DNA of 22,221 nucleotides from JANXPZ01 sp033853925 (GTDB taxonomy: Bacteria; Eisenbacteria; RBG-16-71-46). The notes beneath the pieces are model-generated. The model saw nothing but the letters and a program-made list of their open reading frames with translations, made no database searches and had not been told where the DNA came from. Shown here piece by piece: positions 7,150-14,139 of this stretch. Each line of letters opens with the position of its first letter. Within the stretch, counting starts at the first letter, position 1. The translations under genes were made by a program, and so were the position numbers. The stretch spans positions 1 to 22,221 of the forward strand of contig JAWOLC010000164.1 in assembly GCA_033853925.1 (NCBI GenBank), given 5' to 3'.

Positions 7150-8042
7150 GCGCGGCCGGGCCGGCCGTGGCGGGCGGAGCCTCGGCCCGAGTGAAGCGCG
7201 TCGGGGTCGTGGGCGGCGGCACGATGGGCAACGGCATCGCCCAGGTGTTCGCCACCGCGGGCTTCGAGGTGGCGCTCGTCGAGGTGCGGCCCGACCTGGT
7301 GGCGCGCGCCCGCGGGGCGATCGAGAAGAGCCTCGAGCGCGTGGCCAAGAAGCAGGAGTGGCCGGCCGAGCGGGCCGCCGCGGTGCTCGCGCGCATCCAG
7401 GGCGGCACGAGCCTCGAGGCGGCGCGCGAGTGCCAGGTCGTGGTCGAGGCGGTGCCCGAGGACCTGGCGGTCAAGCGCGAGGTCTTCGAGCGTCTGGACG
7501 CTCTCGCTCCCGCGGAGGCGATCCTGGCCAGCAACACCTCCAGCCTGTCGATCACCGAGCTGGGCGCGGCGACGCGGCGGCCGGCCCAGGTGATCGGCAT
7601 GCACTTCATGAATCCCGTGCCCGTCCTGCCGCTGGTCGAGCTGATCCGCAGCCTGGCCACGAGCGACGCGACCTATGCCTGCGTCGAGGACCTGGCGAAG
7701 CGCCTGGGCAAGACCCCGGTCGAGGTGAGCGACTATCCGGGCTTCGTCTCGAACCGCATCCTCATGCCCATGATCAACGAGGCGTGCTACGCCCTGATGG
7801 AGGGCGTGGCCAACAAGGAGGCGATCGACACGGTGATGAAGCTGGGGATGGCGCACCCCCTCGGCCCCCTGGCCCTCGCCGACCTGATCGGCCTCGACGT
7901 CTGCCTCGACATCATGGAGGTGCTGCACCGCGGGCTCGGGGACTCGAAGTACCGGCCCTGCCCGCTCCTGCGCAAGATGGTGAAGGCCGGCTACCTGGGT
8001 CGCAAGAGCGGCCGCGGCTTCTACGAGTACGCCACTTCCTGA
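7146..8042 (+). CDS. 3-hydroxybutyryl/3-hydroxyacyl-CoA dehydrogenase
   Basis: A 298-residue NAD-dependent enzyme that oxidises L-3-hydroxyacyl-CoA to 3-ketoacyl-CoA, the step before the thiolase. The Rossmann loop is GGGTMGNGIA at residues 23-32. Catalytic S132 (SNTSSLSI), H153 (GMHFMNPVPV), E165 (LPLVE) and N203 (SNRI) all sit at a constant offset of five from S137, H158, E170 and N208 of the human short-chain enzyme. The C-terminal domain ends in KSGRGFYEY. The start at 7146 overlaps the thiolase stop. It gives an unusual 16-residue alanine/glycine-rich tail before the Rossmann strand; an internal GTG at 7191 would remove it, but the coupling favours 7146. This is the monofunctional form, with no fused enoyl-CoA hydratase. 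Confidence 0.94.
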   Translation: MSAAGPAVAGGASARVKRVGVVGGGTMGNGIAQVFATAGFEVALVEVRPDLVARARGAIEKSLERVAKKQEWPAERAAAVLARIQGGTSLEAARECQVVVEAVPEDLAVKREVFERLDALAPAEAILASNTSSLSITELGAATRRPAQVIGMHFMNPVPVLPLVELIRSLATSDATYACVEDLAKRLGKTPVEVSDYPGFVSNRILMPMINEACYALMEGVANKEAIDTVMKLGMAHPLGPLALADLIGLDVCLDIMEVLHRGLGDSKYRPCPLLRKMVKAGYLGRKSGRGFYEYATS

Positions 8043-8061
8043 GCCGTCCGGGGGAACGCCC

Positions 8062-8187
8062 ATGAGCTTCATTCGCAGCCTGCCCGACGCCGGGGCGACC
8101 GGCCGGGCGCTCGAGCGCTTCGACAGAGGCCGCCAGAGGGGTGGCGACCTGGGGCGGCCCCTGGCCGCCGGGGAGAGCGGCTCATGA
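8062..8187 (+). CDS. Possible 41-residue small ORF
   Basis: A short ORF fills the 141-base gap between the hydroxyacyl-CoA dehydrogenase and acyl-CoA dehydrogenase 2. It begins MSFIRSLPDAGATGRALERF, is rich in arginine and glycine, has no membrane segment and ends SGS. Its TGA overlaps the ATG of acyl-CoA dehydrogenase 2 (ATGA), the same arrangement used by other genes here. Against it, the Shine-Dalgarno match is weak (a G-run at about 8050-8054) and its length allows chance. It may be a leader ORF that couples translation, a small protein or nothing. Confidence 0.33.
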   Translation: MSFIRSLPDAGATGRALERFDRGRQRGGDLGRPLAAGESGS

Positions 8188-9377
8188 CCCAGGACACGAC
8201 GGCGAGCGCCGGGCCCTCGTTCGAGCTGGCCGAGGAGCACCAGGCGGTGCGCGACATGGTGCGCGAGTTCGCCGAGAGCGAGATCCGACCCATCGCCGCG
8301 CGGCTCGACGAGACCCACGAGTTCCCCCAGGAGAACGTGCGCAAGATGGCCGAGCTGGGGCTGCTCGGCATGATCGTGCCCGAGGAGTACGGCGGGGCGG
8401 GCATGGACTACGTCTCGTACGTGATCGCGGTCGAGGAGCTGTCGCGGGCCTGCGCCTCGCACGGGGTCATCGCCTCGGTGAACAACTCGCTCGTCTGCTA
8501 TCCCCTGCTCACCTACGGCACGGAGGAGCAGAAGCGCGAGTTCCTGGTGCCGCTCGCCCGCGGGCAGCGCCTGGGCTGCTACTGCCTCACCGAGCCCAAC
8601 GCCGGCAGCAACGCCGCCAACCAGCAGACGGCCGCCGTGGACGACGGCGACGCCTTCGTGCTGAACGGCACGAAGCTGTTCGTGACCACGGCGGGCCCCG
8701 CGGACGTGCTCATCGTCTACGCCGCCACGGACCGCGCCAAGGGGCCCAAGGGCATCACCGCCTTCATCGTCGAGGCGGACACGCCCGGGGTGAACAAGGG
8801 CAAGAAGGAGAGGAAGCTCGGCATCCACGCCTCGGACACGCGCGAGATCGCCTTCGTGAACGCGCGCGTGCCCAAGGCCAACGTGCTCGGCGAGCGGGAC
8901 AAGGGCTACACCGTCGCCCTCGCCACGCTGGGCGGGGGGCGCATCGGCATCGCCGCGCAGGCCCTGGGCATCGCCCAGGCGGCGCTCGAGGCGGCGGTCA
9001 AGTATGCGGGGGAGCGCGTGCAGTTCGACCGGGTGATCGGCGAGTTCGACGCCATCCGCGAGATGCTGGCGAACGCCGCGATCGAGGTGGACACGGCCCG
9101 CCTGCTCGTCTACCAGGCGGCGTGGCTGCGGGACCGCGGCCGGCCCCACATCAAGGAGGCGTCGCTCGCCAAGTGGCACGCCTCGGAGGCCGCGACCCGG
9201 TGCGCCGACTGGGCGATCCAGGTGCACGGCGGCTACGGCTACCTGAGCGACTTCCAGGTCGAGCGCTACTGGCGCGACGCCCGGATCTGCGAGATCTACG
9301 AGGGCACCAGCGAGGTGCAGAAGATGGTGGTGGCCGCGTCCGTGCTGAAGGAGCATGCCCTGGCTCCCCGGGACTGA
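8184..9377 (+). CDS. Acyl-CoA dehydrogenase 2
   Basis: A 397-residue FAD acyl-CoA dehydrogenase. The N-terminal helices start at about residue 12 (FELAEEHQAVRDMVREFAE), IVPEEYGGAGMDY is at 64-76, LTEPNAGSNAANQQTA at 135-150 and the C-terminal catalytic glutamate is E373 in YEGTSEVQK. Three motif positions differ from the two paralogues in this window: N143 in GSN where GSD is usual, FVTTAGPAD in place of the F/W-I/V-TNG stretch, and H215 in KLGIHAS where KMGLRGS is usual. These touch the FAD or CoA pocket, so substrate range may differ, though the glutamate base is kept. GGGAG at 8171-8175 lies eight bases before ATG. The start also overlaps the end of the possible small ORF. It should act with the thiolase and hydroxyacyl-CoA dehydrogenase. 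Confidence 0.93.
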   Translation: MTQDTTASAGPSFELAEEHQAVRDMVREFAESEIRPIAARLDETHEFPQENVRKMAELGLLGMIVPEEYGGAGMDYVSYVIAVEELSRACASHGVIASVNNSLVCYPLLTYGTEEQKREFLVPLARGQRLGCYCLTEPNAGSNAANQQTAAVDDGDAFVLNGTKLFVTTAGPADVLIVYAATDRAKGPKGITAFIVEADTPGVNKGKKERKLGIHASDTREIAFVNARVPKANVLGERDKGYTVALATLGGGRIGIAAQALGIAQAALEAAVKYAGERVQFDRVIGEFDAIREMLANAAIEVDTARLLVYQAAWLRDRGRPHIKEASLAKWHASEAATRCADWAIQVHGGYGYLSDFQVERYWRDARICEIYEGTSEVQKMVVAASVLKEHALAPRD

Positions 9378-9409
9378 CCGGGAGCCGGCCCGAGGCCAGG
9401 AGTGAGATC

Positions 9410-9793
9410 ATGACCCGTCCCGTGCGGCCCGTCGCCCTGACCCTGCTCACGCTCTGCCTGGTCTACCCGGGGACCACGCTGCTCTATCAGGGGCTCTATC
9501 CCTTCTTCACCGGCGAGCCCTTCGACCTGGTGAGCCAGCTCGGGGCCTGGCACGCCTGGGCGGCTCGCCTCGGCCTGCCCTTCGTCGCGGTGGAGATCGC
9601 CAAGACGGTGCTCGGCCTGCTCTGGGTCGCCGGCGTGCTGGGCCTGTGGGCCGGCGACGAGAGGGCCTGGCCCGTCGCCCTGCTCGCGGCCGTCCTCACG
9701 CTCTTCTACCCGGGCGGCGCCATGGTGATGGCCGTGATCGCCCTCGTCAGCCTGCTCGCCTTCCGCGAGCGGGCCGACGAAGTCCCCGCCTGA
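9410..9793 (+). CDS. Small integral membrane protein
   Basis: A 127-residue hydrophobic protein that I cannot name. AGGAG at 9398-9402, seven bases before ATG, supports the start. Likely membrane segments are residues about 8-27, 56-80 and 87-117 (the last long enough for one long or two short helices), with a loop holding FFTGEPFDL between the first two. The loop at 81-86 and the C-terminus carry acidic and basic residues, and there is no signal peptidase site. It is sandwiched between two acyl-CoA dehydrogenase genes, 32 bases after one and 7 bases before the next, so it is surely co-transcribed. Possible roles are a lipid carrier or quinone-side partner, but nothing in the sequence proves either. 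Some features recall small DoxX-like or DUF-type membrane proteins. Confidence 0.75.
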   Translation: MTRPVRPVALTLLTLCLVYPGTTLLYQGLYPFFTGEPFDLVSQLGAWHAWAARLGLPFVAVEIAKTVLGLLWVAGVLGLWAGDERAWPVALLAAVLTLFYPGGAMVMAVIALVSLLAFRERADEVPA

Positions 9794-9800
9794 GGCTCCC

Positions 9801-10952
9801 ATGCAGCTCGATCTCTCGTCCGATCAGATCCAGATTCGCGACACCGTGCGCGAGCTGTGCGCGCGCGAGTTCGCCGCCGCGGCGCCGCGCTGGGACCGCG
9901 AGGCGATCGTGCCCCGGGCGGCGGTGCGGACCCTCGCCGAGCAGGGCTTCCTGGGCATGGCGATCCCCGAGGAGTGGGGCGGCGTCGGCTACGATTCGCG
10001 TACGATCGCCCTCGTGCTCGAGGAGATCGCCTGCGTCTCCGCCGCGCTCGCCATCATGATCGCCGTGCACAACTCGGTGGGCGCGCTGCCGGTGTTCCGC
10101 TTCGGCACGGACGAGCAGCGCCGGCGCTTCCTGCCTCGGCTCGTGTCGCAGGAGCTGGGAGCCTTCTCGCTCTCCGAGCCGGGCGCGGGCTCCGATGCGG
10201 CGGCGATCGCGGCCACGGCCGCGCGCGACGGCGAGGACTACCTGCTGAACGGCAGCAAGAACTGGGTGACGAACGGCGAGCAGGCGGGCGTGTTCCTGAT
10301 CTTCGCCAAGACCGACCGGGCGGCGGGGAGCCGGGGGCTCTCGTGCTTCGTGATCGAGCGCGGCACGCCCGGGCTGGTGCTGGGCAAGCCCGAGGACAAG
10401 ATGGGGCTGCGCGGCTCCGACACGATCGCGCTCTCGCTCGAGGACCTGCGCGTGCCGGCGGCCAACCGGCTGGGCGCGGAGGGCGAGGGCTTCAAGATCG
10501 CCATGAGCATGCTCGACGGCGGTCGCATCGGGGTGGCCGCGCAGGCGCTGGGCGTGATGCGCGCGGCCTTCGCCGAGGCGGTGCGCTACGCCCAGGAGCG
10601 GAAGGCCTTCGGCGGGCCGCTGGCGAAGATCCAGGCCGTGCAGTTCAAGCTCGCGGAGATGGAGCGGCGCATCCAGGCCACCCGGCTCCTCATCTGGCGC
10701 GCGGCCTGGCTCCGAGACTCCGGGCAGCCGTGCACGCGCGCGGCGGCCGAGGCCAAGCTCTACGCGAGCGAGGCCGCGACCTGGGTCACGCACCAGGCGA
10801 TCCAGATCCACGGGGGCTACGGCTACGTGAAGGAGTACGCCGTCGAGCGCTACTACCGCGACGCGCGCGTGATGGAGATCTACGAGGGCACGAGCGAGAT
10901 CCAGCGCCTGGTGATCGCGCGCAGCCTGCTCAAGGACGGGGCCCGGGTCTGA
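9801..10952 (+). CDS. Acyl-CoA dehydrogenase 3
   Basis: A 383-residue FAD enzyme and the last gene of the beta-oxidation operon. All core motifs are standard: MAIPEEWGGVGYD at residues 53-65, LSEPGAGSDAAA, NGSKNWVTNG, KMGLRGSDT, QIHGGYGYVKEY and the catalytic base E362 in YEGTSEIQR. It resembles short/branched-chain acyl-CoA dehydrogenases, but chain length cannot be fixed. GAGG at 9792-9795, which uses bases of the membrane-protein stop codon, lies five bases before ATG, so the two genes are probably coupled. Its 3' end shares a 33-base stretch with acyl-CoA dehydrogenase 1 with one mismatch. The gene is followed by a strong stem-loop at 11076-11100. No electron-transfer flavoprotein genes lie nearby. 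Confidence 0.94.
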   Translation: MQLDLSSDQIQIRDTVRELCAREFAAAAPRWDREAIVPRAAVRTLAEQGFLGMAIPEEWGGVGYDSRTIALVLEEIACVSAALAIMIAVHNSVGALPVFRFGTDEQRRRFLPRLVSQELGAFSLSEPGAGSDAAAIAATAARDGEDYLLNGSKNWVTNGEQAGVFLIFAKTDRAAGSRGLSCFVIERGTPGLVLGKPEDKMGLRGSDTIALSLEDLRVPAANRLGAEGEGFKIAMSMLDGGRIGVAAQALGVMRAAFAEAVRYAQERKAFGGPLAKIQAVQFKLAEMERRIQATRLLIWRAAWLRDSGQPCTRAAAEAKLYASEAATWVTHQAIQIHGGYGYVKEYAVERYYRDARVMEIYEGTSEIQRLVIARSLLKDGARV

Positions 10953-11056
10953 ACGCCGGCTCCCCGGCCCCGCCGCGCGAGCGGTGGAGGGGCAGCCCGC
11001 GCGCGACCCGCCCGCCGGCGGCGGCCCTCGCCGAGCGGATGGAGCGCCTCGAGCGC

Positions 11057-11100
11057 GCTCGGCCGCCCGAGCGGCTGACGCTCGGGCCACCCGAGCGTCA
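11057..11100. terminator. Tandem stem-loops between convergent genes
   Basis: The second hairpin is a perfect 11-base inverted repeat (TGACGCTCGGG, 11076-11086, and its complement at 11090-11100) with a three-base loop. A weaker one (GCTCGG with CCGAGC, 11057-11072, four-base loop) precedes it. They lie between the ends of the plus operon (10952) and the minus gene whose TGA is at 11098-11100, inside the distal arm. A bidirectional terminator is likely, although no T-tract follows on either strand. Confidence 0.6.
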
Positions 11101-11907
11101 CGGTGATCGACGAAGCTCGCTGCCCGCCAGGAAGGAGTCCGGCGGGACGGCTCGATAGCTCGACTTGGGCGCTTGCCGGACGGCCTCCTCGCAGCCCGCA
11201 TCCGACTCCTTCTGCAGCTCCCGGCCGAGGAGGACGACCAAGCCGACGCCCAGGCCGATGCCGAGGAGCACTCCCAGCGCCGCGGTCGCTCCGCTCGCCG
11301 GGTCCGAAGCCATCACCACGGCGACTCGGTCCGCCGGCACGCGGGTGGTGTCGCGGGCCTGGGCGACGACGACGGCCACCATGCTCGGCAAGCCGCCCCG
11401 GCTGGCCGCGAGCGCGAGCCGACCCTGGGGGACGTTCCAGGTCTCGCCGTCGAGCAGGAGCAGATCCTCGAAGGGGACCTCGTGGAGAGTTCCCGGGACC
11501 TGCCGTCTGACGACGACGGTGCGGAAGCCGAAGCCCTCGAGGCTCCCGCGCACGGGAATCTCGTGGCGCCGATGGGCCTCGACGGTGTCCCCGATGGCGG
11601 GGAACGGCCCGTCGGCGAGCAGCGACTCGCGCGCCGCCGCGTAGCGTGTCGTCCACTCCTCGGCGGGGAGGAGGGTGGTGCCCAGGAAGGTGCCGGCCAC
11701 GACCGTGCTGTCGCGAAGCACGAGCCTGACCTCGGACCCGGGACGAACCTGGTAGATCTCGCTCTTGGCGACCAGCTTCGTCGCCGCCCCCTTGGCCGGG
11801 CCGAGTCCCGGCAGGCCGAGCAGGTAGAGCTCATGGCTCGATGGCCGAACGGCGAACACGAGCCCGAGGGCGCCGACGAGGGCGTACAGCGCGTGGCGAC
11901 GTCTCAT
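11098..11907 (-). CDS. Hypothetical double-anchored membrane protein
   Basis: A 269-residue protein of unknown function. MRRRHALYALVGALGLVFAV at the N-terminus is an uncleaved or weakly cleaved signal anchor. A second glycine-rich membrane segment lies at residues about 207-227, followed by a charged tail with one cysteine (C239). The domain between them (about 45-200) is beta-rich. It contains GSEVRLVLRDSTVVAGTFLG, which has the G-x-x-V-x-L-x-D/L pattern of SH3- or Sm-like barrels, and later PFEDLLLLDGETWNVPQG. The start has GGAG at 11914-11917, inside a perfect hairpin. Its stop codon is part of the shared terminator. It is a single-gene unit, divergent from the DUF362 gene. Nothing links it firmly to acyl-CoA metabolism. 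Confidence 0.68.
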   Translation of the reverse strand: MRRRHALYALVGALGLVFAVRPSSHELYLLGLPGLGPAKGAATKLVAKSEIYQVRPGSEVRLVLRDSTVVAGTFLGTTLLPAEEWTTRYAAARESLLADGPFPAIGDTVEAHRRHEIPVRGSLEGFGFRTVVVRRQVPGTLHEVPFEDLLLLDGETWNVPQGRLALAASRGGLPSMVAVVVAQARDTTRVPADRVAVVMASDPASGATAALGVLLGIGLGVGLVVLLGRELQKESDAGCEEAVRQAPKSSYRAVPPDSFLAGSELRRSP

Positions 11908-11913
11908 GACAAT

Positions 11914-11935
11914 CTCCGACCGGACAGGGTCGGAG
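11914..11935 (-). promoter_or_regulatory. Leader hairpin covering the ribosome binding site of the 11098-11907 gene
   Basis: On the minus-strand mRNA, CTCCGACC, a six-base loop CTGTCC and GGTCGGAG form a perfect eight-base stem. The 3' arm contains the GGAG Shine-Dalgarno element, six bases before ATG. Folding would block initiation. The structure is seen directly; regulation is inferred. Confidence 0.45.
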
Positions 11936-11973
11936 CGCAGCCCGCCGAGCAGTGGACCCGCCGGGTGAGCTGG

Positions 11974-12003
11974 CTGAGTCCTGTCGAGCGATTCTGTTAG
12001 ACT
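11974..12003 (+). promoter_or_regulatory. Candidate extended -10 promoter for the DUF362 gene
   Basis: TG-T-TAGACT at 11995-12003 is an extended -10 element (TAGACT matches TATAAT at four of six). The best -35 is weak (CTGAGT at 11974-11979, 18-base spacing), as is common where TG is present. It lies about 70 bases before the start codon in the 167-base divergent gap. Confidence 0.4.
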
Positions 12004-12074
12004 CTCCCGCCGGACCCAGGGGATGGCAAGCGCTCATTTCGCGCCTCGCCCTCGCCTGGCTCCGAGGAGGTCCC

Positions 12075-13196
12075 ATGGCGAAAGTCGCTGTCCTGCGCAC
12101 CACTCCCGGCTCCGTCGTCGAGGACTACGGACGGCTGATGGACCTCGCCGGCTATCGGGAGGCCCTGCCCTTCGACAAGCAGACCTGCCTGCGGATCAAT
12201 ATCTCCTGGCACGTCTACATGCCCGCCTGCTCCACGACCCCCTGGCAGATGCACGGGGTCATCGAGAAGCTGCGGAGCGACGGCTACGACGTCTCGCGGG
12301 ACCTCATCGCGGCCCAGAACGACACGGTCGTGGTGTCCTGCCGCGAGGGGGCGGTGAACAACCACCTCCAGCCGGTGCTCGACCGCTATCGCGTGCCCAT
12401 CCAGTACCTGAGCGAGCCGCCCACGGAGTGGATCACCTACGAGCCCAAGGCCAAGCTGCTGGTGCTCGACCGGGTGTTCGAGAAGCAGGGCATCCAGATC
12501 CCCCGGCTCCTGCTGGGCCGCAGCGTCATCCACATGCCCACGGTGAAGACCCACGTCTTCACGGGCACCACCGGCGCCATGAAGAACGCCTTCGGCGGGC
12601 TGCTGAACCTGAACCGCCACTGGACCCACGCGGTGATCCACGAGACGCTGGTGGACCTGCTCAGGATCCAGAAGGAGATCCACCCCGGCATCTTCGCGGT
12701 GATGGACGGCACGATCGCGGGCGAAGGCCCCGGGCCGCGCGCCATGCGGCCGCACGTGAAGAACTACATCCTCGCCTCGAGCGACTGCGTGGCCATCGAC
12801 GCGATCGCGGCCAAGATGATGGGCTTCGATCCGATGACGGACCTCAAGTTCATTCGCCTGGCGCACGAGCAGGGGCTGGGCGTGGGACGCCCCGAGGAGA
12901 TCGAGATCGTGGGCGACGGCATCGCCGGCGTGGACTTCGGCTTCCGCGGGTCGCTCGCCGAGGACACGTTCGCCTCGTGGGGACAGAAGCTCATCTACTG
13001 GGGCCCGCTCAAGCCGCTCGAGCACTTCCTGCTGCGCACGCCCATCGTGCCCTGGAGCTACGTCGCCTCGCGCGCCTACCACGACGGCTACTGGTACCCG
13101 GTGAAGGGCAAGCCGCGCGTCCGCGAGATCATGCAGACCGCGTGGGGCGACCTCTTCCGCGCCTACGGCGACGGGCGGGCGCTGCAGAAGGCGTAG
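12075..13196 (+). CDS. DUF362-domain protein
   Basis: A 373-residue protein of the DUF362 family. The diagnostic parts are HMPTVKTHVFTGTTGAMKN at residues 153-171, DGTIAGEGPGPRAMRP at 211-226, and SSDCVAID and AAKMMGFDPM at 235-254. Many DUF362 proteins carry 4Fe-4S ferredoxin motifs. Here I count only four cysteines in the first 254 residues (38, 52, 89, 238) and no CxxCxxC, so this is the form without a cluster. There is no signal peptide (MAKVAVLRTT). GAGGAGG at 12064-12070 sets the start, four bases before ATG. The family function is not established; redox or cofactor roles have been suggested. The ABC exporter genes follow on the same strand after a hairpin and their own promoter-like element. 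Confidence 0.85.
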   Translation: MAKVAVLRTTPGSVVEDYGRLMDLAGYREALPFDKQTCLRINISWHVYMPACSTTPWQMHGVIEKLRSDGYDVSRDLIAAQNDTVVVSCREGAVNNHLQPVLDRYRVPIQYLSEPPTEWITYEPKAKLLVLDRVFEKQGIQIPRLLLGRSVIHMPTVKTHVFTGTTGAMKNAFGGLLNLNRHWTHAVIHETLVDLLRIQKEIHPGIFAVMDGTIAGEGPGPRAMRPHVKNYILASSDCVAIDAIAAKMMGFDPMTDLKFIRLAHEQGLGVGRPEEIEIVGDGIAGVDFGFRGSLAEDTFASWGQKLIYWGPLKPLEHFLLRTPIVPWSYVASRAYHDGYWYPVKGKPRVREIMQTAWGDLFRAYGDGRALQKA

Positions 13197-13217
13197 CCGG
13201 CCGCCGCTCCGGCCGGC
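13196..13217 (+). terminator. Stem-loop at the DUF362 stop codon
   Basis: GCCGGCCG (13196-13203) and CGGCCGGC (13210-13217) pair perfectly around a six-base loop, immediately after TAG. There is no T-tract. It may end or attenuate DUF362 transcription before the ABC exporter genes. Confidence 0.4.
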
Positions 13218-13227
13218 CGGCCGCGAG

Positions 13228-13236
13228 TGGTAGAGT
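13228..13236 (+). promoter_or_regulatory. Extended -10 element very close to the ABC exporter start
   Basis: TGG-TAGAGT has the TGn-hexamer form (hexamer four of six matches). Only nine bases separate it from ATG 13246, so transcription from it would begin at or just before the start codon. No Shine-Dalgarno sequence is present, which fits a leaderless mRNA. Confidence 0.4.
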
Positions 13237-13245
13237 CCGCTCGAG

Positions 13246-14139
13246 ATGCCCGCCTTCGAGGTCTCCGGACTCGTCAAGCGCTACGGACGCGTGCGCGCCC
13301 TACAGGGCGTGAGCTTCGCGGTCGAGCCGGGCGAGGTCTTCGGCTACCTCGGCCCGAACGGCGCCGGCAAGACCACGACCCTGCGCATCGCGCTGGGCCT
13401 CGTGCACGCGGACGGCGGCAGCGTCCGCCTGCTGGGCGAGCGCTCGGGCCGGGCGGCGGCGCGCGAGCGTGTCGGCTTCCTGCCGGGCGAGATGCACCTC
13501 TACGCCGAGATGAAGGCCCGCGCGCTCCTCGACCACTTCGCCCGCTTCCACCCGCGCCGGCCGCCCGTGCTGCGTGAGCGGCTGCTCGCCGCGCTCGACC
13601 TGGGGAGCGCCGAGCTCTCACGGCGGCTCAAGTGGCTCTCCCACGGGACCCGGCAGAAGGTGGGACTGGTGATCGCCATGCAGCACGATCCCGACCTCCT
13701 GCTCCTGGACGAGCCGACGACGGGCCTGGATCCCCTCGTGCAGCACGGGTTCCGCGAGCTGGTGCGCGAGCTGGCCGCGCGCGGCCGGGCGATCGTCTTC
13801 TCCTCGCACGTCCTCTCCGAGGTCGAAGCGGTGTGCGCGCGGGTGGGTGTGCTGCGCGCGGGCGAGCTGCTGGCGGTGGAGGCGATCGAGGTGCTGCGCT
13901 CGCGCCTGGTGCGGCGCGCGGAAGTTCGCTTCCGCGGCCCGGCGCCGGCCGACCTGACAGCCGTGCCCGGCGTGACCCGCGCGGAGGTCGCGGGGACCCA
14001 TGCCGTCCTCTGGCTCAGGGGCGAGGTGAACCCGCTGCTGGCGCGGCTCGCCCGCTGCGACGTCGAGCACCTGGTCTTCCCCGAGCCGCAGCTCGAGGAC
14101 GTGTTCCTCGACCTCTATCGGCGAGGCGGCACGCCATGA
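13246..14139 (+). CDS. ABC transporter ATP-binding protein (ABC-2 exporter type)
   Basis: A 297-residue ATPase. Walker A is GPNGAGKTT at residues 36-44, the signature is LSHGTRQKV at 131-139, Walker B is LLLLDEP at 151-157 and the switch histidine is H188 in FSSH. The Q-loop position reads GFLPGEMHLY, a form I associate with exporter ATPases paired with ABC-2 permeases. Residues about 215-297 form the C-terminal domain typical of this group (DUF4162-like). It would energise export by the permease encoded next. The stop overlaps the permease ATG (ATGA). The substrate is not evident. There is no ribosome binding site, and a -10-like element sits nine bases upstream, so translation may be leaderless. 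Confidence 0.92.
   Translation: MPAFEVSGLVKRYGRVRALQGVSFAVEPGEVFGYLGPNGAGKTTTLRIALGLVHADGGSVRLLGERSGRAAARERVGFLPGEMHLYAEMKARALLDHFARFHPRRPPVLRERLLAALDLGSAELSRRLKWLSHGTRQKVGLVIAMQHDPDLLLLDEPTTGLDPLVQHGFRELVRELAARGRAIVFSSHVLSEVEAVCARVGVLRAGELLAVEAIEVLRSRLVRRAEVRFRGPAPADLTAVPGVTRAEVAGTHAVLWLRGEVNPLLARLARCDVEHLVFPEPQLEDVFLDLYRRGGTP

Noticed and set aside
6798..9356. An 852-codon open frame on the minus strand opposite thiolase, dehydrogenase and acyl-CoA dehydrogenase 2
   Set aside because: It is antisense to three genes with full catalytic motifs, and its translation is rich in arginine, histidine and alanine with no domain. High GC keeps such frames open.
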